Of a stretch of 53,854 bases of DNA, positions 45,598 to 53,854 are shown in pieces; the first letter of the stretch is position 1; every line of letters begins with the position of its first letter. The notes under the pieces were generated by a model. It ran no database searches, was not told the origin of the DNA, and was given only the letters and a program-made list of their open reading frames with translations. The translations under genes and the position numbers were made by a program. Location: NCBI GenBank assembly GCA_025350595.1, contig JANXXP010000378.1, positions 1 through 53,854 on the forward strand. Reading direction: 5' to 3'. The DNA is from Bacteroidota bacterium. Its GTDB lineage: Bacteria > Bacteroidota > Bacteroidia > Bacteroidales > VadinHA17.

Positions 45598-46383
45598 TTA
45601 ATTATTTACCAAATATTTTTTAATATCAATTTCTTTCAGTTTTTCTTTGGTTGCTTTATAGCCTAAACCAAAAAGTTCTTCTGCTTTGTCAGGATCGAGA
45701 ATCTTATAATTACTTAATTCAGTGGGGGCAATGAACAAGTCAAATTTCTTTGATTTTTCAATAATTTCTTTTGACATGCTGAGCATGAAAGATCTTTCAG
45801 CAATATTTATCAGGCCACTGACTTTTTCCATATAACCAACCGAATTCACAAATGAACCAATAAGATTTTTGCAGATATTTTCTATTGGCTTCAGCGGCAT
45901 ATTATCCAAAACACCACCGTCTACATAACAGATATTATTTATTATTACAGGTTGAAAAAGTACCGGGATACTTGCTGATGCAATAACGGGATCAATAAGA
46001 TCGCCTTTTGAGAAATATACAGCCTTGCCGTTATTAAGATCTGTTGCGGTTACAAACAGAGGAATTTTAAGTTCTTCAAATGTTGTTGCATGTAAGTTAT
46101 TTTTTAAAATTTTGGTTACACCGCTGATTTGAAGTAATCCTTCCCGGGGTAAGGCCGGCCGCATAAAATCGAGACGACTTCCGACATTCAGTATTTTATG
46201 GATTTCGCCTGGTGTGTGTCCATCGGCATAAAGAACTCCGGCAAGGGCTCCTGCACTTGTTCCTGAAATCACATCTGGATATATTCCGGCTTCATTCAGC
46301 GCTTCTAAAACGCCCAGATGAGCAAACCCTCTTGCGCCACCACCACTTAATACAAGGCCAATTTTATATTTTATTTGAGACAT
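45598..46383 (-). CDS. Patatin-like phospholipase
   Basis: A 261-aa cytoplasmic-type lipid acyl hydrolase. Oxyanion motif LSGGGARGFAHLG (13-24), nucleophile S43 in GTSAG, and catalytic Asp D155 in VDGG form the Ser-Asp dyad. No signal peptide. It resembles the RssA/YchK-like bacterial patatins; substrate unknown. It lies 17 nt after the Nramp gene on the same strand, so the two may be cotranscribed. Confidence 0.92.
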   Translation of the reverse strand: MSQIKYKIGLVLSGGGARGFAHLGVLEALNEAGIYPDVISGTSAGALAGVLYADGHTPGEIHKILNVGSRLDFMRPALPREGLLQISGVTKILKNNLHATTFEELKIPLFVTATDLNNGKAVYFSKGDLIDPVIASASIPVLFQPVIINNICYVDGGVLDNMPLKPIENICKNLIGSFVNSVGYMEKVSGLINIAERSFMLSMSKEIIEKSKKFDLFIAPTELSNYKILDPDKAEELFGLGYKATKEKLKEIDIKKYLVNN

Positions 46384-46400
46384 ATGATAAACCTTAATAA

Positions 46401-47693
46401 CTATGTAGTTAAAAAATCAACAAGAAGTTTAATATTAAGAAACGTAACAATTGCAGCAATAACCGATAAAACAGTAATCAGATATGGACCATTCGCGTAT
46501 TTTCCCATCACTTTTTTTGATGAGGTGAGATAGATTTGTATTGCTATGGTGAATGGGAGCTGGACGCTAAGAAAAACCTGCGATAAAATTAGTCCTTTGA
46601 AGGGACTTCCAACAAAAAAGATCAAAATCAAAGCGCCCAACAATGAAATAATTATCCCAATCCGGGAATGGTTATCTTTAACATCATAAGGCTCTCCGTA
46701 CATACCAGAAACAATAGATCCACCAGCCATACCTGAGGTAATAGATGAAGCTACACCGGCGAAAAGAAGTGCAATACCAAAAACAACGGTAGCTTTTGAT
46801 CCGAGAAGAGGGGCAAGCAGTTTTTGGGCCTGCTGAAGCTCATCAACTTTTATACTGTTTTTAAAAAATGTTGCAGCAGCCAGAATTATCATCGCACTAT
46901 TTATTGCCCAGCCAATTATCATTGAAAATAAAGTGTCAGCAAATTCATATTTTAATTGCTTCTTAATGACTTTTTCGTCCTTCAGATTCCATTGACGGCT
47001 TTGGATAACCTCTGAGTGGAGAAAAAGGTTGTGTGGCATAACCACCGCACCAAGAACACTCATGAGTAGCAACATTGATCCTTTAGGAAAAGAAGGTACA
47101 ACCCAGGAAACACCCACCTTAACCCAATCAACATCAACCAGATAAAGCTCATAGAGAAATGAGAGCCCGATAATAGAAACAAATCCGATGATCCACTTCT
47201 CAATCTTTCTGTAAGAGTTTGTTAATAACATAATTATCACAAAAATTGTTATCAGGATTGCACCAATTTTAATCGGAATTTGAAAGAGCATGTTCAAAGC
47301 AATGGCTCCGCCCAAAATTTCTGCCAGGGATGTCGCAACAGAAGCCATAACTGCAAAGGAAAGAATTGCTTTTGAGACCTTAGGATGAATATAAATAGTT
47401 GCAGCTTCAGACAAACAAAGACCGGTAGCAATGCCTAAATGAGCTACGTTGTGCTGCAGAACAATCAGCATTATTGTAGACAGAGTCACAATCCATAACA
47501 AAGTATAGCCATAACCAGAGCCAACACCGATATTGGCGGCCCAATTGCCCGGATCAATGAAGCCAACAGTTACCAGCAAACCTGGACCAATATATTTGAA
47601 AATGTCAAGCGCACCAAATGAAGGTGTGTGATCTTTTCTTTTCAAATCTTTTATTAAGCCAAGAGGACTAAATAACTTTTTAATATTCAACAT
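46401..47693 (-). CDS. Nramp family divalent metal transporter (MntH-like)
   Basis: Proton-coupled Mn2+/Fe2+ importer with 11 predicted helices over 430 aa. The metal-site motifs are intact: DPGN (47-50, D47 and N50) in helix 1 and MPHN (219-222, M219) in helix 6. The helix-6 methionine disfavors Ca2+ and Mg2+. The upstream region has a clear promoter and an operator-like inverted repeat, which suggests metal-dependent repression. The patatin gene follows 17 nt downstream. The gene name mntH is probable but not certain. Confidence 0.93.
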   Translation of the reverse strand: MLNIKKLFSPLGLIKDLKRKDHTPSFGALDIFKYIGPGLLVTVGFIDPGNWAANIGVGSGYGYTLLWIVTLSTIMLIVLQHNVAHLGIATGLCLSEAATIYIHPKVSKAILSFAVMASVATSLAEILGGAIALNMLFQIPIKIGAILITIFVIIMLLTNSYRKIEKWIIGFVSIIGLSFLYELYLVDVDWVKVGVSWVVPSFPKGSMLLLMSVLGAVVMPHNLFLHSEVIQSRQWNLKDEKVIKKQLKYEFADTLFSMIIGWAINSAMIILAAATFFKNSIKVDELQQAQKLLAPLLGSKATVVFGIALLFAGVASSITSGMAGGSIVSGMYGEPYDVKDNHSRIGIIISLLGALILIFFVGSPFKGLILSQVFLSVQLPFTIAIQIYLTSSKKVMGKYANGPYLITVLSVIAAIVTFLNIKLLVDFLTT

Positions 47694-47725
47694 ATTGAAT
47701 ACTTTGTAACTCAGAGTAGATTATC

Positions 47726-47746
47726 TTGTATAAATTTGTTATACAA
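47726..47746. promoter_or_regulatory. Operator-like inverted repeat upstream of the Nramp gene
   Basis: TTGTATAA and TTATACAA form a perfect 8-bp inverted repeat around a 5-nt centre. It lies immediately downstream of the minus-strand -7 element (47750-47757), covering the predicted transcription start. That is a normal place for a repressor such as a Mn- or Fe-sensing DtxR/MntR or Fur protein; which one is not known. Confidence 0.55.
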
Positions 47747-47749
47747 TTA

Positions 47750-47757
47750 CAAATATA
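47750..47757 (-). promoter_or_regulatory. -7 promoter element of the Nramp gene
   Basis: On the minus strand TATATTTG, an exact TAnnTTTG match, 56 nt upstream of the Nramp ATG at 47693. Confidence 0.55.
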
Positions 47758-47808
47758 AGCAATGCAGCTCAAAAGTATTGTCAGAGACTGAACAACATAA
47801 AATCAATA

Positions 47809-47816
47809 TATATTTG
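47809..47816 (+). promoter_or_regulatory. -7 promoter element of the YciI gene
   Basis: TATATTTG, an exact TAnnTTTG match, 44 nt upstream of the ATG at 47861. The two divergent promoters share a 167-bp region. Confidence 0.5.
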
Positions 47817-47860
47817 TATTATCAGCAGAAATCAGTTGATATAAATTAAATAGAGAAGAT

Positions 47861-48151
47861 ATGCAATTTTTACTTACGGCCTACGATGGCAAAGACCCCG
47901 GATCTCCTGAACGAAGAATGAGAGTAAGGGAAGGTCATCTGAAAAAGATATCCGGGCTAAAAAAGACCGGTGAATTTTTATTCGGAGGAGCAATTCTCGA
48001 TGCAGAAGGAAAAATGATCGGATCGATGATCGTTTATGATTTTCCTGACAGAGAATCGCTCGATGAAAAACTGAAAGACGAACCATATATAACAGAAGGT
48101 GTCTGGAAAAGAATTGATATTCAGCTATTTCGTCTTGCAAAAATAGAATAG
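47861..48151 (+). CDS. YciI family protein
   Basis: A 96-aa dimeric alpha/beta ferredoxin-like protein of the YciI/YCII family. It has the conserved His in REGHLKKI and Asp in KDEPYITEGVW, the proposed active-site pair, and FGGAILDAEGKMIGSMIVYDF strands. No certain reaction is known for most members. It is followed 6 nt later by a small membrane protein. Confidence 0.85.
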   Translation: MQFLLTAYDGKDPGSPERRMRVREGHLKKISGLKKTGEFLFGGAILDAEGKMIGSMIVYDFPDRESLDEKLKDEPYITEGVWKRIDIQLFRLAKIE

Positions 48152-48157
48152 AGCTCG

Positions 48158-48601
48158 ATGGATATTAAAAAATTTAATCCCGCTGTTGACAAAAAATACC
48201 TGATTCTTCTGGCCGGGGCCATGTGGTGCGGAGTAGGCGTGATGCTTATTGGTTTTGCTGTTTCGTGGCTGTCACATTATAGCGTAAAGGATCAGGGAAT
48301 ATTTTTTATTGCCGGGTTTATTGCAGCTATGCCTATCCATCATTTTGGATTTTTGAAACTTGCCGATAAAAATCTGAACAGGTTAATGCCGCTGACCGAA
48401 AAAAAATGTATTTTTTCCTTTATTACATGGAAAAGCTATCTGATTATTCTTGTCATGGTATCATTGGGTATTACCCTGAGGCATTCGTCAATACCAAAGA
48501 ACTATTTATCAATTCTTTATAATGGAATAGGGTTAGGATTATTTCTTTCCGGACTAAGGTATTTCAGATTCTTTGCCAGACTTCTATCTGCAAAAACGTA
48601 G
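48158..48601 (+). CDS. Four-helix membrane protein of unknown function
   Basis: A 147-aa protein with four predicted membrane segments (about 14-38, 44-66, 92-110 and 120-140) and a histidine-rich turn (AAMPIHHFGFLKLAD). No family recognised. Its start lies 6 nt after the YciI gene, so the two form a small operon. Its 3' end overlaps the convergent serine hydrolase gene by 18 nt. Confidence 0.75.
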   Translation: MDIKKFNPAVDKKYLILLAGAMWCGVGVMLIGFAVSWLSHYSVKDQGIFFIAGFIAAMPIHHFGFLKLADKNLNRLMPLTEKKCIFSFITWKSYLIILVMVSLGITLRHSSIPKNYLSILYNGIGLGLFLSGLRYFRFFARLLSAKT

Positions 48602-49834
48602 GACAGCTTTGAATACCGGCAATCTTACCGGATTTACATTGTAATAATCGCCATTACTCAATAAACCGGTATTCTGACGATTTATTAAAAGTATTAAAGA
48701 AAGGTTATATTCAGGCATAACTGAAATACTTGTTCCGGTAAAACCGGTATGACCAAATGATCCGGCAGGACTATTCTTCATGAAGGAATTATCAGGATCC
48801 ATCATCCAACCCAGGCCATTACTAAACTTGTCTTTTATCAGGAAGGAGTCAATTGTTTTTGAAGTAATAAACTGAGTCGAACCGACTTTTCCTTTTTTCA
48901 TCAGCATATCGACCAGTTTCTGAAGATCTTCAGCTGATGAAAACAACCCTGCAGCCCCGGAGATCCCACCATTGGCATACCAGGCATTCCCATCATTTAC
49001 CTCTCCCTTTAAAATATATGTCCGCCATCCGTTCCATTGTGTTGGATCAATTTCCTTCATTTTAAACCCAAGTGTTGAATCATATACCATTCTCTTTTCA
49101 TAAGGATTACCTGCTGAAGTTGCGGCAATTTTAAAATTGCGGCCTGTTGAAAGAGGATTATAAATTGTGTTTTTCATCCCCAGGGGTTTAAAAATATTTT
49201 CTTTTTCAAATTGCTCAAGAGGTAAACCTGAGATAATCTCAACAATTTCACCAAGGAGAACAAATCCCAGATCACTATATCGACGTTGGGCACCAACCGG
49301 GAAAGCAAGAGGAAGTTCTCCTATCAGCTTGTAGGTCTCCTGCCTGTTTGAGGCTCTGTAATAAAGAGGATACCATTCGAGCAGCCCGGCTGTATGTGAA
49401 AGAAGATTTCGAATTGTAATCTCTTTCTTCTCCGGACAATCAAATGCTTTAATATATTTATAAACCGGATCTTCGACGCTAAGAAGACCTCTGTCTGCCA
49501 ATAGCATAATGGAAGTTGTTGTTCCGATAACTTTTGTGAGTGAAGCAATATCAAAGAGATGGTTAACAGTCATTTTATCAGGAGGGTTAAGCAACTGATG
49601 ATTGTAATTGTATTTCTGTGCATACCCATAAGCTTTTTTGTAAATAACCTTACCATTCTGTTTTATCAGAATAACAGCTCCGGGGATTTTGTCAAGATTA
49701 ACCTGGCTTTGTATAACACTATCGATTACTGTAATAAGTTGCAACTTAGAGATCTTTTTTGTTACAGTCTGGCTACTTAAAATCAGATCAGTAAAACAGA
49801 ATAGTACAGACAGCAGGATTAGTGTTTTGCGCAT
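48584..49834 (-). CDS. Serine hydrolase, class C beta-lactamase/DD-peptidase-like
   Basis: A 416-aa exported penicillin-binding-protein-like hydrolase. Signal peptide ends near residue 21; catalytic S98 and K101 in SLTK, second motif YSD (Y186) and third motif HTG (GHTGFTG). Such proteins may be peptidases, esterases or cell-wall enzymes; the sequence alone does not support calling it an antibiotic beta-lactamase. It follows the GNAT gene by 6 nt, as the last gene of the SSS-GNAT-hydrolase operon. Confidence 0.9.
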   Translation of the reverse strand: MRKTLILLSVLFCFTDLILSSQTVTKKISKLQLITVIDSVIQSQVNLDKIPGAVILIKQNGKVIYKKAYGYAQKYNYNHQLLNPPDKMTVNHLFDIASLTKVIGTTTSIMLLADRGLLSVEDPVYKYIKAFDCPEKKEITIRNLLSHTAGLLEWYPLYYRASNRQETYKLIGELPLAFPVGAQRRYSDLGFVLLGEIVEIISGLPLEQFEKENIFKPLGMKNTIYNPLSTGRNFKIAATSAGNPYEKRMVYDSTLGFKMKEIDPTQWNGWRTYILKGEVNDGNAWYANGGISGAAGLFSSAEDLQKLVDMLMKKGKVGSTQFITSKTIDSFLIKDKFSNGLGWMMDPDNSFMKNSPAGSFGHTGFTGTSISVMPEYNLSLILLINRQNTGLLSNGDYYNVNPVRLPVFKAVLRFCR

Positions 49835-49840
49835 AAGAAT

Positions 49841-50332
49841 TTATGATTTAGCATGATAACCAACTCTTGGTCCAACGGATTTACGCAGAAGTAATTCTGT
49901 AAACCCTTCTTTCACAAAATTATCAAGTTTGCCGACAAGCTTAAAACCAAAATCGTAATAGAGCCGGGCAGCGCCTTTATTAAACGAGGAAACACAAATA
50001 AAGACATTTGGAGAAAATTTCAGAATCCGGTCTTCACAGAATTTAAGGAGTTTTGTTCCGAACCCTTTGCCTCTGTAACCGTCTCCAATACAGATAGTTT
50101 GAATATATCCTGAAAAGGTACCGCAGACCTGAAGGATAACAAATCCTGCGATTCCTTTCACAGTTTCAATTACATAGATTTCTTTACAGGAGCCATCAAA
50201 TGCTTTCAGACACTGATTGTAATCCATCCCCAATGTAATCCAGGGATCAGTTTTAGACATCATCGCTGCGCAGACAGCAAATTTTTCTTTATCTGTGGTG
50301 ATATTTATTGTAACCTTTTCTTGCGGCACCAT
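49841..50332 (-). CDS. GNAT family N-acetyltransferase
   Basis: A 163-aa acetyl-CoA-dependent acetyltransferase. Motif A is GYRGKGFGTKLLKFCEDRI with the CoA pyrophosphate loop RGKGFG; the RLYYDFGFKLVG stretch near the C-terminus is motif B. Substrate unknown. Its ATG overlaps the stop of the upstream symporter gene (TAATG), so they are translationally coupled. Confidence 0.88.
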   Translation of the reverse strand: MVPQEKVTINITTDKEKFAVCAAMMSKTDPWITLGMDYNQCLKAFDGSCKEIYVIETVKGIAGFVILQVCGTFSGYIQTICIGDGYRGKGFGTKLLKFCEDRILKFSPNVFICVSSFNKGAARLYYDFGFKLVGKLDNFVKEGFTELLLRKSVGPRVGYHAKS

Positions 50333-51786
50333 TATTCTTTCTTTTTGATAATGAACAAGAACAGTATTGTCAATAATGCATTTACAAAAATATTCATAAA
50401 CCCGAAATCAAAATGAAAAGCTCCGATAAAAAAGATATTCAGCAACCAGGTCAAAAAAGCTGCTGATACACAGGCTACGGGAACCCATTTTTCTTTAAAT
50501 TTTATCTTCGAAAACAACCCTGTCAGATATAATCCCAGGAGGGGACCATAGGTATAACCGGCAATTTTGAAAATTGTGTTTATTATTGCTCCATGGCTAT
50601 TCCAGAACGACATTACAATTATAAACATCACAACGTTCACCCCCAGCAGCACGGCGTTTTTAATTCTTTTCTTTGATTCCTGTGGCTTGTTTTCGATGTC
50701 CATAAAATCGTAACTGAATGCTGTGGTAAGTGCGGCGATGCAAGAATCAATGCTGGCAAAGGTTGAGGCGATTACGCCGATTAAAAATGCAACAGCACCT
50801 ATTTTACCGAAAAAGTTCAGAGTAAGCATTGGATAAAGATCATCGGTATTTACGAACTGTCCATTCAGAGACGCTAGTTTAATACCATTCCTTTCGGCAT
50901 ATAAATAAATCAAAACTCCTAGACCCAGAAACATTGTCTGGGCAAAGGCAATGAAGAAGCTAAAGGTTAAGACATTTTTCTTAGCGTCTTTTGCATTTTT
51001 AACCGTGAGCGTTTTTTGCATCATGCTCTGGTCCAAACCCACTAAAGCAACGGTAATTAGCAGTCCGGAAATAAATTGTTTGAAGAAATTGGAACCAGAG
51101 TGAAAATCCCAGTCGAATATTTTGGCATAAGGGTGGTGTACAATTGTTTTTGTCATTTCTGAAAAAGACAGACCCAGAGAATTTTTGATAGTGATAATTG
51201 AAATGACAATAACAGTTATCAGAAATAGTGACTGGAGTGCATCTGTCCAGACTATGGTTTTGATACCCGATTTGTTGGTATAGAGCCAAATAAGAATCAG
51301 AACAACAATTATTGTTACAAAGTATGGAATATGCAATGCATCAAAAAATGCGAATTGCAGAATCTTAATCGACAATAGCAAGCGAAGGGCGGCACCGAAA
51401 GACTGGGATACCAGGAAAAACAAAGAGCCTGTTTTATAAGTTACGTTACCGAAGCGGATTTTCAGGTAAGTATATATTGAAACCAGTTTCAGCCTGTAGT
51501 ATATAGGAGTTAAGACAAATGCAATAAACAGATAACCAACTATTGTTCCGAGGATAAACTGAAAATAATAGAGGTTGTTATTTCCTACGTTTCCCGGAAT
51601 TGAAACAAGAGATACTGCCGAAATGCCAGAGCCAATCATGCCAAATGCAACCAGAAACCAGGGGGAGGCCCTGTCGCCGTCGAAAAATGTTGAATCATGA
51701 ATATGACGGGAAGCAAAATGAGAAATCACCATCAGGATCGAAAAGTAACACAGGATAATTACTAACAGCAGAAGAGGGCTCATCAT
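50332..51786 (-). CDS. Sodium:solute symporter (SSS family)
   Basis: A 484-aa transporter with about 13 membrane helices and SSS features: GSGISAVSLVSIPG in helix 2 near the Na+ site, GYLFIAFVLTPIYYRLKLVSIYTYLKIRFG, and the helix-8-like STFASIDSCIAALTTAFSYD with Ser residues that bind Na+. Substrate not predictable from the sequence. It is the first gene of an operon with a GNAT and a serine hydrolase, which may hint at an amino-acid or cell-wall-derived substrate. Start may be M1 or M2. Confidence 0.9.
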   Translation of the reverse strand: MMSPLLLLVIILCYFSILMVISHFASRHIHDSTFFDGDRASPWFLVAFGMIGSGISAVSLVSIPGNVGNNNLYYFQFILGTIVGYLFIAFVLTPIYYRLKLVSIYTYLKIRFGNVTYKTGSLFFLVSQSFGAALRLLLSIKILQFAFFDALHIPYFVTIIVVLILIWLYTNKSGIKTIVWTDALQSLFLITVIVISIITIKNSLGLSFSEMTKTIVHHPYAKIFDWDFHSGSNFFKQFISGLLITVALVGLDQSMMQKTLTVKNAKDAKKNVLTFSFFIAFAQTMFLGLGVLIYLYAERNGIKLASLNGQFVNTDDLYPMLTLNFFGKIGAVAFLIGVIASTFASIDSCIAALTTAFSYDFMDIENKPQESKKRIKNAVLLGVNVVMFIIVMSFWNSHGAIINTIFKIAGYTYGPLLGLYLTGLFSKIKFKEKWVPVACVSAAFLTWLLNIFFIGAFHFDFGFMNIFVNALLTILFLFIIKKKE

Positions 51787-51918
51787 TCAAATAAATTAGA
51801 CTTCGAATGTCAAACGTAAGGAAAAAGTCGGATAAATAATATTTCTCTATCTTTACTGAGGAAGAAGAAGATTGAAACAAAGAAAAACATTTGAATCAGG
51901 AATTATGCATAAATGCTC

Positions 51919-51969
51919 ATTGATTCTCTTCGTTAGCCCCTTACCCTAAAGGGTGCGAAGAAAATCAAT
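51919..51969. repeat. Long imperfect hairpin upstream of the creatininase gene
   Basis: ATTGATTCTCTTCG (51919-51932) pairs with CGAAGAAAATCAAT (51956-51969) with one mismatch. The loop contains a second hairpin (ACCCTAAAGGGT). It lies 79 nt before the ATG at 52048, in the 261-bp divergent gap. It could be a leader structure, a bidirectional terminator-like element or a small repeat; there is no clear T-tract. Confidence 0.45.
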
Positions 51970-52047
51970 TGCTTCCTTTAGTATCGATACAAATAACTGA
52001 TATTCAGAAATTAAAATATCTAAATTGAAAATAAATTTAAACTGATT

Positions 52048-52932
52048 ATGAAAAATTTAAAAGTATTTTTGCCAGCCTTGTTTTTTTCAGCAGTGCTTAT
52101 TGCCCAACAAACAAACCAGGCCAATCTGCCATTTAAGATGGAGGATTTATCATCTCCAAAATTTGCCAAAGCTGTCACGCTTTCAGGAGGAGTCTGTATT
52201 ATTCCTCTCGGAATTATTGAAAAGCACGGACCTCATCTTCCTCTTGGAACGGATTTGTATGAAGCAAGAGAAATTGCATTCACTGCTGCAGCAAAGGAAT
52301 ATGCTGTGGTTTTCCCTCCATATTATGTTGGACAGATTTTTGAAGCAAAGCATCAACCAGGAGCCATAGCTTATAGTACTGAACTGATGTGGAAAATGCT
52401 GGAGGAAACATGTGCCGAGCTATCAAGAAACGGACTGAAAAAGATCATCCTTCTGAACGGACATGGAGGAAATACGAGCTTCCTGCAGTATTTCTGCCAG
52501 GCGCAGTTAGCAAAACAACAGGATTATATAGTTGTATTATTCCAACCGGGAACTGATCAAGTTAACGCGGCAGAGATTAAATCATTAAAGAAAGCGAATC
52601 TCGACGGACATGCCGGAGAAGAGGAGACCTCGATGATGTATTTTATAAACCCAGTATTTGTTGATCAGGATGCTCTTAAAAATGAATCAGGACTGGATCA
52701 GGCAAGATTAAGTAAATTGCCTTTTGCTTATACCGGGATCTGGTGGTACGCAAGGTATCCGAATCATTTTGCTAGTGATATTGATACACCGAATAAGAGA
52801 CTTGGTGAATTATTAATTGGCAGTGATGCCGGCCAGGTTGCTGAGTTAGTAAGGTTCCTTAAAAAAGACAATACCATACAACAGCTTCAGGAGGAGTTCT
52901 TTAAGAGGGCGGGGAATCCGGTTGGGAAATAA
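52048..52932 (+). CDS. Creatininase family metallohydrolase, exported
   Basis: A 294-aa member of the creatininase/amidohydrolase (MftE-like) family. Metal ligands are E58 and H60 (IIEKHGPH), D69 (GTDLYEA), H139 (NGHGGNTS) and a Glu in HAGEEETSM. The N-terminus (VFLPALFFSAVLIAQ) is a signal peptide, so the enzyme is probably periplasmic. The natural substrate is unknown; the family hydrolyses small cyclic or linear amides. It stands alone and converges with the GH43-like gene. Confidence 0.87.
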   Translation: MKNLKVFLPALFFSAVLIAQQTNQANLPFKMEDLSSPKFAKAVTLSGGVCIIPLGIIEKHGPHLPLGTDLYEAREIAFTAAAKEYAVVFPPYYVGQIFEAKHQPGAIAYSTELMWKMLEETCAELSRNGLKKIILLNGHGGNTSFLQYFCQAQLAKQQDYIVVLFQPGTDQVNAAEIKSLKKANLDGHAGEEETSMMYFINPVFVDQDALKNESGLDQARLSKLPFAYTGIWWYARYPNHFASDIDTPNKRLGELLIGSDAGQVAELVRFLKKDNTIQQLQEEFFKRAGNPVGK

Positions 52933-53023
52933 TAACGAGGAACAAACGTACGGCGAAATCAGAACGCGAATTAACCTCTGCATTCGTAGTTCGATTGGTC
53001 CCATGTTCTTAATTCAATCATAA

Positions 53024-53854
53024 TCAATTACCGGTGAATTCCTTAATGATCTTAAGGCTTTCGCCTGTATCTTCCATTTCAAACATATGAGGACGTGTAT
53101 CGCCGTTATAGGGCGAATGGAGAATCATCATCAATTTTCCATCGAAAGAGGTAAAAAGCATGGCATGGCCGCCATTTGCCTTATATATTGGTTCCGCCTG
53201 TTGTTTCCAGGGGCCGGCAAGTTTTCCTGATTCCGAAATAGCAATACCAACAGCATTTCCTTCATAACTACCGCTTGTCCAGATAAGATATAGCTTCCCT
53301 GTTTTACCTTTGTGCAGATAGGGGCCATCGGTAACATGGCAACCATATTGATCGCTGATCTTTGTCCATGGACCCTGGCTGCCATGAAAAAGATTAACAG
53401 GATCTCCGTCAGGCTCAGAAAGGTCGTGCTTCAGCTTTACATATCCGACTGCTCCATCGGTTACCTGTACCCATTCATGGCAATAGATCATATAAGGCAC
53501 ACCATCTTCTTCCCAAAGTGTTCCGTCAAGAGTCATCATATCTTTTGGAAGGGTTGAATGATTGTGAAATGTGGAAAAAAGGCCGGTTGGAGAATCGCTG
53601 ACAAGAACCTGGGAGCCCCTGGTAACGCGGGGCAACCAGTTGCGCCACTGTTCAGATAGTTTATTTCTTGTATCAAAAGTCTGAAAGAGGTAATATTTCC
53701 CATTATAAAAATGAAGCTCCGGGACCCACAATATAGTATGTTTTTGAAGCCTGATCGGGAAGAATACACACATCGCGCCAACGGATATCAGAAAGCTTAT
53801 AGGTGTCAACCGGAGGTGCAGGACGCTGGTTTTGTGCACGAGCCACCGAAAAAA
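53024..53854 (-). pseudogene. GH43-like glycosidase gene, frameshifted and possibly internally deleted; runs off the edge
   Basis: The main frame (53839-53024) shows a family 43-type beta-propeller: LWVPELHFYNGKYYLF, LDGTLWEEDGVPYMIYCHEW, VTDGPYLHKGKTGKLYLIW and GGHAMLFTSFDGKLMMILH. The ATG start of the ORF track gives a non-GH43 start (KTSVLHLRLTP). In another frame, from 53854, the sequence reads SVARAQNQRPAPPVDTYKLS, then DIRWRDVCILPDQASKTYYI, a proper signal-peptide end and GH43 first blade. It stops soon after. The frames meet near 53724-53738, and the usual 40-50 residues between the first blade and WAPE are missing. The start codon lies beyond the window. Confidence 0.75.

Noticed and set aside
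52962-52992. Imperfect hairpin between the creatininase and GH43-like genes as a terminator
   Set aside because: The stem has internal mismatches and no T-tract follows.
1-53854. tRNA, rRNA, CRISPR array, IS element or prophage
   Set aside because: I saw no cloverleaf-like T-arm sequences, regular spaced repeats, transposase or phage genes; tRNAscan and an IS search would be decisive.

Overview
The window looks like chromosomal DNA from an aerobic member of the Bacteroidota (class Bacteroidia or a close relative). This rests on AT-rich sequence, several promoters with the Bacteroidota -7 element TAnnTTTG, weak or absent Shine-Dalgarno sites, an alternative complex III (ACIII) operon, many short-signal lipoproteins, and Bacteroidota-typical families (DUF4292 lipoprotein, DUF3341 ActD, MORN/YwqK-type repeat protein). 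I see no tRNA, rRNA, CRISPR array, insertion sequence or prophage. Most of the window is core chromosome; the right-hand 10 kb is more accessory.

Region 1 (0.1-14.6 kb) is respiration. After an exported Mn-type superoxide dismutase and a small DoxX-like membrane protein comes a plus-strand operon for a caa3 cytochrome c oxidase: SCO copper chaperone, subunits I, III, IV and II (with a fused cytochrome c domain), and heme O synthase. It converges on a complete minus-strand ACIII operon, actA to actF. Together they give a quinol -> ACIII -> caa3 -> O2 chain without a bc1 complex. Subunit I carries the YSHPxVY (A2-type) signature, and ActA has six CXXCH motifs.

Region 2 (15-24.7 kb) holds an orphan lipoprotein with its own promoter and terminator, lspA, an ArsR-type regulator divergent from a long-chain polyprenyl diphosphate synthase, an MFS transporter, a run of small metabolic genes (CoA-binding protein, thioesterase, Tat-exported aldo/keto reductase, SMP-30 lactonase), ywbE, a 6-phosphofructokinase and a HAD phosphatase.

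Region 3 (24.8-43.3 kb) is housekeeping with origin-proximal character. It contains uvrC, ade, mnmG, ybeY, an RsbW-like ATPase, an EnvC-like protein, a DUF4292 lipoprotein, a TPR lipoprotein, a lipoprotein cyclophilin, pheS, a Crp/Fnr regulator, ruvB, a frameshifted MORN-repeat gene, nadA, rpiB, an Rrf2 regulator and vanZ. Two near-identical parS-like palindromes (TGTTCCACGTGGAACA) lie 3.5 kb apart around uvrC-ade-mnmG. A very AT-rich 550-bp gap between nadA and rpiB carries several DnaA-box-like 9-mers and is a tentative oriC candidate.

Region 4 (43.3-53.9 kb) has hemW, an uncharacterised coiled-coil membrane protein, a REP-like palindrome, a patatin phospholipase, an Nramp metal transporter with a clean operator-like dyad over its predicted transcription start, a YciI protein, a small membrane protein, an SSS symporter-GNAT-serine hydrolase operon, an exported creatininase-family protein and a GH43-like gene that is frameshifted, apparently lacks an internal segment, and runs off the window edge. 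I did not find a clearly new multi-gene system. The most useful leads are the parS/oriC signals, the respiratory supercluster, the Nramp operator and the two broken genes.
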